5,598 nt of DNA, from contig JAHEYE010000234.1 of the NCBI GenBank assembly GCA_023251695.1, forward strand, positions 1-5,598, written 5' to 3'. Below the pieces are notes generated by a model. It was given only the letters and a program-made list of their open reading frames with translations, was not told the origin of the DNA and ran no database searches. The translations under genes and the position numbers were made by a program. Of this stretch, positions 1 through 5,598 are shown one piece after another. This stretch comes from Sphingobacteriaceae bacterium (GTDB lineage Bacteria > Bacteroidota > Bacteroidia > B-17B0 > Aurantibacillaceae). Numbering within the stretch: the stretch's first letter is position 1; every line of letters begins with the position of its first letter.

Positions 1-995
1 GTTGAAGTGCCTTCAGGTTCTTTTATCTCTTGATAAACAGCTAATCCTTTTAAAAAATAATCAAGTGCCTCGTCATACTTTTTTAATGCTTCATAAGTAG
101 CCCCTAAATTACTTAAAGCTCTGCTTATACCATGTTTGTTCACTAACTCTTGCTGCAATTTTAAACTCTTTGTAAAATACTCTAAAGCTTTTTTGTGATC
201 CCCTTTAGTCTGATAAATATCCCCGACATTATTTAAAGAAGTAGCTTGACCAATCTTGTCGCCTAGGTCAATCTGAATGGCGTAACTCTTGAGATAGCAC
301 TCCAGCGCATCGGATAATTGTTCTTGCACTTTATAAAGAACACCAATATCGTTTATCACGAAGGCCATTCCTTGCTTGTTATTCAATTTTTCATTTAATT
401 TTAAACTTTGATTGAAATACTCCAGGGCTTTTACAACATTCCCGATATCATTATAGGCCTGGCCGATATAAATGAAAGTGTAAGCGAGGCCGCGCTCATC
501 TTTAATTTCCTTTTGCATTATGGCAGCTTTTAAATGATAAGACAAGGCTTTGTCATTCTTACCAAGATCCTGATAAGTTGCTCCGAGTCCACCAAGCGCA
601 TAGGCAATTCCTTCTTTGTAATCAATTTCCTCCTGAATTTTCAAGCTGTTTTCAAAATTAGAAAGTGCCTCATCTATTTTACCCTGCATTTTTAAAATGA
701 TACCTGAATTCATTAAGGTAAAGGCTTTATATTTTTTAAAGACTTTTGTAATGGGATCAGAAGCGGAATATTTTTTTAAATTAGATTCAGTAAGTTTAAT
801 TAATTCCTGATTATAAGATTCCCATTCACCATCCGGGGCAGTTTCTACTAAAGCAGCAATCGTACGACAGCGGGTAGTGTCATGTATTTGGTTCTTTAAA
901 GATTTCTTCAAAGAATCAACAAGATCAGTCTGTGCCGAAATATTCAGCCAGAACAAAAATGAAACAAGTAAAAAACGGACCTCTCGATTTTTCAT
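1..995 (-). CDS. Secreted or membrane-anchored TPR protein, 5' part only (C-terminus beyond left edge)
   Basis: The frame is open from an ATG at 995-993 to the window edge, giving 331 full codons without a stop. Residues 1-22 look like a signal peptide: basic start (K2, R4, R7), hydrophobic stretch FLLVSFLFWLNI, then SAQ at 20-22, a common Bacteroidota cleavage context. Residues 23-90 form a helical lead-in. From about residue 91 to 330 there are six TPR-like units in exact 40-residue register, with recurring LGxxYxxxG and KALxYfxkSLkL patterns; this long-unit TPR resembles the TPR_12/kinesin-light-chain style used for protein binding. In Bacteroidota such a signal peptide plus TPR array often precedes a transmembrane helix and a histidine kinase, SpoIIE phosphatase, LuxR-like or nucleotide cyclase domain; none is visible here, so the output is unknown. 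The ATG lies 10 bases after the pcrA stop, has no Shine-Dalgarno, and is preceded by a candidate promoter. The exact repeat phase argues against frameshifts. TPR identity is secure; function is not. Confidence 0.88.
   Translation of the reverse strand, partial: MKNREVRFLLVSFLFWLNISAQTDLVDSLKKSLKNQIHDTTRCRTIAALVETAPDGEWESYNQELIKLTESNLKKYSASDPITKVFKKYKAFTLMNSGIILKMQGKIDEALSNFENSLKIQEEIDYKEGIAYALGGLGATYQDLGKNDKALSYHLKAAIMQKEIKDERGLAYTFIYIGQAYNDIGNVVKALEYFNQSLKLNEKLNNKQGMAFVINDIGVLYKVQEQLSDALECYLKSYAIQIDLGDKIGQATSLNNVGDIYQTKGDHKKALEYFTKSLKLQQELVNKHGISRALSNLGATYEALKKYDEALDYFLKGLAVYQEIKEPEGTS
6..725 (-). repeat. Six tandem 120-bp TPR-coding units
   Basis: Residues 91-330 of the TPR protein divide into six 40-residue units (91-130, 131-170, 171-210, 211-250, 251-290, 291-330), so the DNA has a 120-base period. 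On the plus strand the similar blocks containing aaatactc..agggctttt-like sequence recur near 55, 175, 295, 415, 535 and 655. The units have diverged considerably at the base level, so this is an old coding repeat rather than a recent tandem duplication. Confidence 0.75.
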
Positions 996-1005
996 GACAG
1001 AATAG

Positions 1006-3420
1006 TTAAACCAAATTTAGTTTAGCGTATTTCAACAACAATTTCTTCTCACCTGCATTCATAAAATTGATAGTCGCTTTGCTTTCAGGCCAGGCGCCTT
1101 CAATATCTGTAATTTGTCCTTGTCCGAATTTTTCATGTAAAACTACATCCCCCGTTTTTAAAGCCTTGTTTCCTTCAGTGTCTACTGGTTTGGTCGCAGC
1201 TTGTTTAGCTAGTCGTGAATTTAATGAGATAAGATTTTTAGGCGGCTGAAAATTTATTTTTGGCTGTGCTTCTTTTTTCTTGAAAGCAGATTTACCGAAT
1301 TTCTCAAACTTCACTTCTTTTTTATCGTTATAACCTTTTCTGAAACTGTCAAAAGTATCATCTTCAAATTCAGGTGTATTATTTTCCGGTAGTTCAATAT
1401 ATTTCGGCTCTATTTCATCTATAAAACGACTTGGTTCACAATACAGAATGTTTCCGTAACGGTAACGGGTGAGGGCATAACTTAGCGTCGCTTTTTTCTC
1501 GGCCCGGGTAATGGCAACGTAAAACAAACGGCGTTCTTCTTCTAATTCTGTACGGCTGTTTAAGGAAAGTTGAGAGGGAAATAAATTTTCTTCCAATCCA
1601 ACAACATAAACATAAGGGAACTCCAAACCTTTAGCGGCGTGAATGGTCATTAAACTGACGGTATCTTTGTTCTCTTCGCTATCTGCATCATCGGTTCCTG
1701 TCATCAACGTAATTTCCTGCATGAACTCATCCAATGTACGGATGCTTTTGTTAATTTGTTCTGCAGATATATTGCCTTCTTCAGTTGACAAACTTAGCTT
1801 GGTGATTTCGTTCAATTCATCTTCCTGCGGGGTGCGTTCTGAATCTGCAAAATCTTTTATACCATTCAATAATTCCTGAATGTTTTCATAACGCGCAACG
1901 CCTTCAACGGTTTTGTCGGAATATAATTCCCGTACAATGCCCGAATTAACCAGAATATTATTTCCCAATTCAAAAGCATCTTTTAAAGGGAGCATTAAGC
2001 AATAGGATTTGATGGCCGTTACAAAATCACCAATTTTGGAACTGATGCCTGAGTTAATCCCGAGATTGAAATCCTTCAGGTTATTAATAACCGTCCACAT
2101 ACTAATATCATGTTCTGCGGCGGCAACGATTATTTTATCGATAGTGGTTTGTCCGATACCTCTTGCCGGATAGTTAATAATACGCTTTAAAGATTCGTCA
2201 TCATTATTATTAATCGTTAATCGGAAATAGGCAAGGGCATCTTTAATTTCTTTACGCTGATAAAACGAAACACCGCCATAAATTTTGTAAGCAATGTTTA
2301 ATTTGCGCAGGGCTTCCTCAAACGAGCGGGATTGTGCATTGGTGCGGTATAAAATAGCGAATTGCGAATTCATCGCTTGTTCATTCAATTTTGTTTCGTA
2401 AATGGATTGAATTATTTTTTGCCCCTCTTCATTATCGGTGTTAGCGCGGATCACTTTTATTTTTTCCCCTTCGGCGTTTTCAGTGAACACATTTTTTTTG
2501 AATTGTTCTTTATTATTGGCGATAATATGGTTGGCGGCACCGACAATGTTTTGAGTACTACGGTAATTTTGTTCAAGCTTAAATGTTTTTAACTCGGGAT
2601 AATCTTTTTCGAAATTTAAAATATTCTGAATGTTTGCTCCGCGGAAAGCATAAATACTTTGGGCATCATCACCAACCACACAAATATTCTGGAAACGTGC
2701 TGCTAATTGTTTAATAATAACATATTGCGAAAAATTCGTATCCTGGTACTCATCTACCAATATGTAACGGAATTTATCCTGATACTTATGTAATATTTGT
2801 GGAAAATCGCGCAATAACACATTGGTGTTATACAATAAATCATCAAAGTCCATAGCCCCCGATTTGAAATTGCGCTTTTGGTAGGCCACATAAATTTGTC
2901 CGAGTAAAGGTTTGTTACTCGATTGGTCTTCCGCTGCTGTAACAGGATTGTTTGCGTAAGCGCCTGCTGAGATTAGTTTATTTTTTGCATCTGAAATGCG
3001 ATTCAGTACTAAGGAAGGTTTATAAACCTTTTCATCTAAATTAAACTGCTTTAAAATGTCTTTGATAACACTTTTGCTATCATCCGTATCGTAAATCGTA
3101 AAATTTGTTGGATAACCTAACTTCTCAGCTTCATAACGTAAAATTTTAGCAAATACCGAATGGAACGTACCCATCCATAAATTTTTAGAATCGTTGCCGC
3201 AAATTCTCTGAATACGGTCTTTCATTTCCCTCGCCGCTTTATTGGTAAAGGTGAGCGACAAAATATTGAAAGCATCAACTTTGTTATGAATTAAATGCGC
3301 AATCCGATAGGTAAGTACACGTGTTTTACCTGAGCCGGCACCGGCTATAATCATAACCGGACCATCTTTAGCAACAACTGCATCTCTCTGTGCGGGATTT
3401 AATTCGTCTAAGTAGCTCAT
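1006..3420 (-). CDS. pcrA: PcrA/UvrD-type ATP-dependent 3'-5' DNA helicase (SF1A)
   Basis: This 804-residue protein is full length for the PcrA/UvrD family. Seen motifs in order: Q-motif LNPAQRDAV (7-15), Walker A AGAGSGKT (26-33, catalytic K32), motif Ia TFTNKAAREM (57-66), Walker B DEYQDT (223-228), motif III GDDAQSIYAFRGA (250-262), motif IV QNYRST (284-289), YRTNAQSR (358-365), motif V TIHAAKGLEF (592-601) and motif VI EERRLFYVAITRA (628-640, arginine finger R639). A Lys-rich linker leads to a C-terminal Tudor-like domain (about 754-801, GDVVLHEKFGQGQI) typical of PcrA and known in that family to contact RNA polymerase. The family unwinds DNA in nucleotide excision and mismatch repair, removes RecA and resolves replication-transcription conflicts in the cytoplasm. 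All catalytic residues I looked for are present. The start is supported by the family-like MSYLDELNPAQ beginning and by a -7 element just upstream. It is divergent from gatB and ends 10 bases before the TPR gene. uvrD is an acceptable alternative name; the Tudor tail favours pcrA. Confidence 0.97.
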   Translation of the reverse strand: MSYLDELNPAQRDAVVAKDGPVMIIAGAGSGKTRVLTYRIAHLIHNKVDAFNILSLTFTNKAAREMKDRIQRICGNDSKNLWMGTFHSVFAKILRYEAEKLGYPTNFTIYDTDDSKSVIKDILKQFNLDEKVYKPSLVLNRISDAKNKLISAGAYANNPVTAAEDQSSNKPLLGQIYVAYQKRNFKSGAMDFDDLLYNTNVLLRDFPQILHKYQDKFRYILVDEYQDTNFSQYVIIKQLAARFQNICVVGDDAQSIYAFRGANIQNILNFEKDYPELKTFKLEQNYRSTQNIVGAANHIIANNKEQFKKNVFTENAEGEKIKVIRANTDNEEGQKIIQSIYETKLNEQAMNSQFAILYRTNAQSRSFEEALRKLNIAYKIYGGVSFYQRKEIKDALAYFRLTINNNDDESLKRIINYPARGIGQTTIDKIIVAAAEHDISMWTVINNLKDFNLGINSGISSKIGDFVTAIKSYCLMLPLKDAFELGNNILVNSGIVRELYSDKTVEGVARYENIQELLNGIKDFADSERTPQEDELNEITKLSLSTEEGNISAEQINKSIRTLDEFMQEITLMTGTDDADSEENKDTVSLMTIHAAKGLEFPYVYVVGLEENLFPSQLSLNSRTELEEERRLFYVAITRAEKKATLSYALTRYRYGNILYCEPSRFIDEIEPKYIELPENNTPEFEDDTFDSFRKGYNDKKEVKFEKFGKSAFKKKEAQPKINFQPPKNLISLNSRLAKQAATKPVDTEGNKALKTGDVVLHEKFGQGQITDIEGAWPESKATINFMNAGEKKLLLKYAKLNLV
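1012..1041 (-). promoter_or_regulatory. Candidate promoter for the TPR gene, inside the 3' end of pcrA
   Basis: Read on the minus strand, TTG at 1041-1039 is followed by a 19-base spacer and TAAATTTG at 1019-1012. This fits the published Bacteroidota sigma-A pattern TTG-N17-23-TAnnTTTG. Transcription would begin near 1005, leaving about 10 bases of leader before the TPR start at 995. The element overlaps the codons for the last residues of PcrA, so it could also be a coincidence of Leu-Asn-Leu codons in AT-rich DNA. Confidence 0.45.
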
Positions 3421-3432
3421 AATTCAGGGTAT

Positions 3433-3440
3433 CAAATATA
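3433..3440 (-). promoter_or_regulatory. Candidate -7 promoter element of pcrA
   Basis: TATATTTG on the minus strand is an exact match to the Bacteroidota -7 consensus TAnnTTTG. It ends 12 bases before the pcrA ATG at 3420, so the transcript would have a leader of only a few bases. No TTG is found 17-23 bases further upstream, so the -33 part is missing or degenerate. No Shine-Dalgarno is present before the start. Confidence 0.5.
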
Positions 3441-3460
3441 CGATGAATCAAAACTTATTT

Positions 3461-3494
3461 TTGAGATGTTAGTAATTAAAAATTCGTAATTTTA
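3461..3494 (+). promoter_or_regulatory. Candidate promoter of gatB
   Basis: TAATTTTA at 3487-3494 matches TAnnTTTG except for the final base and lies 9 bases before the gatB ATG, the usual near-leaderless arrangement in this phylum. A TTG at 3461-3463 is 23 bases upstream, at the long limit for a -33 element. An alternative is TATTTTTG at 3456-3463, an exact TAnnTTTG match, which would give a leader of roughly 34 bases but has no TTG at the right distance. I cannot choose between them from sequence. Confidence 0.45.
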
Positions 3495-3503
3495 CCGCTG
3501 CAA

Positions 3504-4958
3504 ATGAGCATTTACGATAAATACGAGACCGTTGTGGGTTTGGAATGCCACATTCAGTTGCTTACTAAAACCAAAATGTATAGTAACGATGCTGCGGAAT
3601 ATGGGGCTTTGCCAAATAGTAATGTCAGCGTTGTTAGTTTAGGGCATCCCGGTACTTTACCAAAGGTGAATAAACGGGCTATCGAATTTGCTGTTAAATT
3701 AGGGATTGCAACAAAATCAACCATAAGGGAAGAAAATCAGTTTGCCAGGAAGAATTATTTTTATGCCGATTTACCAAAGGGTTATCAGATAACACAGGAT
3801 AAAACACCAATTTGTACCGGCGGTCATGTTAGTTTTAAAATGAAGGATGGTTCCGAGAAACAAATCAACCTTATCCGTATACACATGGAAGAAGATGCCG
3901 GAAAAAGTATACATGATATTGATCCTTTTGAAACTTTAATTGATTTAAACCGCGCCGGAACCCCTCTGTTGGAAATTGTAACAGAACCTGATTTCAGGGG
4001 TGGAGAAGAAGCGTACGCGTATTTAAATGAAGTCAGAAAACTAGTTAAGTACCTTGATGTTTGTGATGGTAACATGGAAGAAGGTTCTTTGCGATGCGAT
4101 GCAAATATTTCTGTTCGGATAAAAGGTTCAAAGGAATACGGAAAACGTACCGAGGTAAAAAACATGAACTCATTCCGTAACGTTCAGCGCGCTATTGATT
4201 TTGAAGTAAAACGCCAGATTGATATTATTGAAGCAGGAGGAGAAATTGCCGTTGAAACCCGCAGTTTCGATGCTGTGAATGGAACAACTTTCAGTTTACG
4301 GAGCAAGGAAAGTGCAAACGATTACCGTTATTTTCCGGAGCCCGATTTGCAACCGGTAATGGTGACTAAAGATTATATTGAGAAAGTAAAAAATAATTTA
4401 CCGCCCTTACCAAATGACTTGTATGCGAAGTACGTAAATGAATTAAAGCTGAACGATTATGATGCTTCGGTTCTTACAGAATTAAAAGAGGTGGCTTTGT
4501 ATTTTAATGAATTGATTACTTACACTAAGAATTATAAATCTGCTGCGAATTGGGTAATGGTGAATGTGAAATCGTATTTAAATGAAAATGCTTTGCATAT
4601 TGATAATTTGCCTGTAAAACCTAAAGCTATTGCTGATATTATTTCGTTGATTGATGCAGGTAAAATTGGTAATACAACAGCTTCGCAAAAATTATTTCCT
4701 GCTTTAATTGCAAATCCAACAAAAACAGCTGAGGCATTAGCAATTGAACTGGATATTATTCAAAACAGCGACAGCAACGAAATTCAGGCGCTTGTTGAAC
4801 AGGCTGTAAATAAATTCCCCGAAAAAATTACCGAATACCGCAATGGTAAAGTTGGTTTATTGGGTTTATTTGTTGGTGAAGTCATGAAACTCAGCAAAGG
4901 CAAAGCCGATCCTAAAGTGGTAAACCAACTCGTGAAAGAACAGTTGGAGAAGAATTAA
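3504..4958 (+). CDS. gatB: Asp-tRNA(Asn)/Glu-tRNA(Gln) amidotransferase subunit B
   Basis: GatB is the kinase/transamidase subunit of the cytoplasmic GatCAB complex. It activates Glu-tRNA(Gln) or Asp-tRNA(Asn) with ATP and completes amidation with ammonia channelled from GatA. At 484 residues it is full length. Visible landmarks: GLECH (12-16; E14 and H16 align with the metal-binding Glu/His of the Staphylococcus enzyme), ARKNYFYADLPKGYQI (81-96), HMEEDAGKS (127-135), GTPLLEIVTEPD (152-163), MEEGSLRCDANIS (191-203), and the family signature DYRYFPEPD (273-281). From about 330 to the end is the helical linker and the GatB/YqeY tail domain that contacts tRNA, ending with YRNGK and KGKADPKVVNQL. 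The start is chosen because MSIYDKYETVVGLE matches family beginnings; there is no Shine-Dalgarno. gatA and gatC are not adjacent. Position 15 is Cys where most homologues I recall have Val (GLEVH). Confidence 0.98.
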   Translation: MSIYDKYETVVGLECHIQLLTKTKMYSNDAAEYGALPNSNVSVVSLGHPGTLPKVNKRAIEFAVKLGIATKSTIREENQFARKNYFYADLPKGYQITQDKTPICTGGHVSFKMKDGSEKQINLIRIHMEEDAGKSIHDIDPFETLIDLNRAGTPLLEIVTEPDFRGGEEAYAYLNEVRKLVKYLDVCDGNMEEGSLRCDANISVRIKGSKEYGKRTEVKNMNSFRNVQRAIDFEVKRQIDIIEAGGEIAVETRSFDAVNGTTFSLRSKESANDYRYFPEPDLQPVMVTKDYIEKVKNNLPPLPNDLYAKYVNELKLNDYDASVLTELKEVALYFNELITYTKNYKSAANWVMVNVKSYLNENALHIDNLPVKPKAIADIISLIDAGKIGNTTASQKLFPALIANPTKTAEALAIELDIIQNSDSNEIQALVEQAVNKFPEKITEYRNGKVGLLGLFVGEVMKLSKGKADPKVVNQLVKEQLEKN

Positions 4959-4960
4959 TT

Positions 4961-4981
4961 TCTTTTAAGTTGCTTAAGAGG
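4961..4981. terminator. Weak hairpin between convergent genes, possible terminator
   Basis: TCTTTTAAG at 4961-4969 can pair with CTTAAGAGG at 4973-4981 around a TTG loop, giving nine pairs of which two are G-T. It starts two bases after the gatB stop, in the spacer before the convergent membrane-protein gene. There is no run of T directly after it on either strand, so it is not a canonical intrinsic terminator; the stem is AT-rich and could be weak in vivo. Confidence 0.27.
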
Positions 4982-5005
4982 GGGGTGACTTCTTTAATTA
5001 TCAAT

Positions 5006-5596
5006 CTAAAACCAAGAATAATTATAAAAAGTAAAAGTGTAAAGTAAGCCTGAAAATGGCATTATTAGAAATCGCTTTGTGAAGTAGTCAAAAGAAAATC
5101 GTTTGTTTTTCAAAATGAAAATTCCGAGACCAAATGACCATATCAGACAAGTTATATAAACATTGAGATGGAATTGAGTGAATATTAATTCAAAATTTGA
5201 ATCAAAAAACCAAGCTCCGTCAAATTTCACTCTTCCTAGGAATGAATTAATTATGTCACAAAGCATCATTGAACCGATTTGTCCGAAGTCAAACAAAAAG
5301 TAAATGATTAGAGTTTCGGTCAAATATTTAAGTTTCTCTTTTTTACCAATAAAAAACATTAAGCCAAATAAGGTCAGTTTTAATAACACTGAAAACAACA
5401 GAATAGTTTTGGTATTTACAATGGAGCACGGATAAGCGAAATATTCAACATCGTTAAAATAAAACTGACCCGCATCCAAATAAATAACAATATTAAAAAT
5501 CAAATTATTTATACCAACGTATATAGGAAAAGCAAGAATATAAAGAATAAGTTTAACCTTATCCTGAGCTTTTAAATATTGAATAATTTTAATCAC
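5006..5596 (-). CDS. Unrecognised multi-pass membrane protein, start uncertain and possibly beyond the right edge
   Basis: I do not recognise this family. The readable frame has 196 residues and ends with TAG at 5008-5006. The first usable start in the window is a GTG at 5596-5594; only two bases precede it, and they would form the codon xAA, so the frame may continue upstream. About five hydrophobic segments can be seen, at roughly residues 14-40, 63-83, 90-118, 137-162 and 174-192, separated by short charged loops (GKKEKLK at 84-90, KNKR at 163-166). This suggests an inner-membrane protein with most of its mass in the bilayer. Aromatic residues are abundant (Phe, Tyr, Trp), including the terminus YNYSWF. 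There is no signal peptide, soluble domain or catalytic motif that I can identify. It is convergent with gatB and appears more AT-rich than gatB. It is probably a real gene given the coherent hydrophobic pattern, but function cannot be inferred. Confidence 0.68.
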   Translation of the reverse strand: MIKIIQYLKAQDKVKLILYILAFPIYVGINNLIFNIVIYLDAGQFYFNDVEYFAYPCSIVNTKTILLFSVLLKLTLFGLMFFIGKKEKLKYLTETLIIYFLFDFGQIGSMMLCDIINSFLGRVKFDGAWFFDSNFELIFTQFHLNVYITCLIWSFGLGIFILKNKRFSFDYFTKRFLIMPFSGLLYTFTFYNYSWF

Positions 5597-5598
5597 TT

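Noticed and set aside
6..725. Regular 120-base periodicity that could suggest a CRISPR-like or tandem repeat array
   Set aside because: The units are diverged, have no constant repeat plus unique spacer structure, and translate into in-register 40-residue TPR units in one open frame.
996..1005. Termination-reinitiation coupling between pcrA and the TPR gene
   Set aside because: The stop and start are 10 bases apart without overlap or a ribosome binding site, and a separate promoter is an equal or better explanation, so coupling is not claimed.
1067..2592. Small plus-strand open frames (1067-1249, 1643-1879, 2362-2592) opposite pcrA
   Set aside because: They lie entirely antisense to a complete, conserved helicase gene, have no recognisable domains, and their compositions look like reverse-frame readings of it.
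3824..4165. 113-codon minus-strand open frame inside gatB
   Set aside because: It is antisense to the most conserved part of GatB (including the HMEEDAGKS and MEEGSLRCD regions), which fully explains the sequence.
4953..4999. AATTAA at 4953-4958 and TTAATT at 4994-4999 as an outer stem around the hairpin
   Set aside because: Six A/T pairs separated by a long interval are expected by chance in AT-rich DNA, and the pairing does not extend.

Overview
The window is best explained as chromosomal DNA from a member of the Bacteroidota. It is AT-rich and has no Shine-Dalgarno sequence before the three start codons that can be examined. It contains several TAnnTTTG (-7 type) promoter elements lying a few bases upstream of starts. 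The protein sequences (PcrA-type helicase, GatB, a secreted TPR protein ending its signal peptide in SAQ) also look like that phylum. I cannot place it below phylum from sequence alone; the Flavobacteriales or Sphingobacteriales side seems likely, but that is an impression.

Layout: positions 1-995 (minus) hold the 5' part of a signal-peptide-bearing tetratricopeptide-repeat (TPR) protein whose C-terminus lies beyond the left edge. Ten bases upstream of it, on the same strand, ends a complete pcrA/uvrD-type SF1A DNA helicase gene (1006-3420, minus). An 83-base divergent spacer (3421-3503) holds candidate promoters for the helicase and for gatB, which runs the other way (3504-4958, plus) and encodes subunit B of the Asp-tRNA(Asn)/Glu-tRNA(Gln) amidotransferase. 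A 47-base convergent spacer with a weak hairpin and a run of six G follows. Last is an unrecognised multi-pass membrane protein gene on the minus strand (5006 to about 5596), which may extend past the right edge.

The genes do not form an obvious functional pathway. pcrA (genome maintenance) and gatB (tRNA-dependent amidation for Asn/Gln decoding) are unrelated housekeeping genes sharing a divergent control region. The TPR gene could be read through from pcrA, but a consensus-like promoter inside the last codons of pcrA suggests it can be expressed alone. I do not see a mobile element, CRISPR array, RNA gene or clear new defence or biosynthetic system. The least explained parts are the membrane protein at the right edge, the unseen output domain of the TPR protein, and the embedded promoter.
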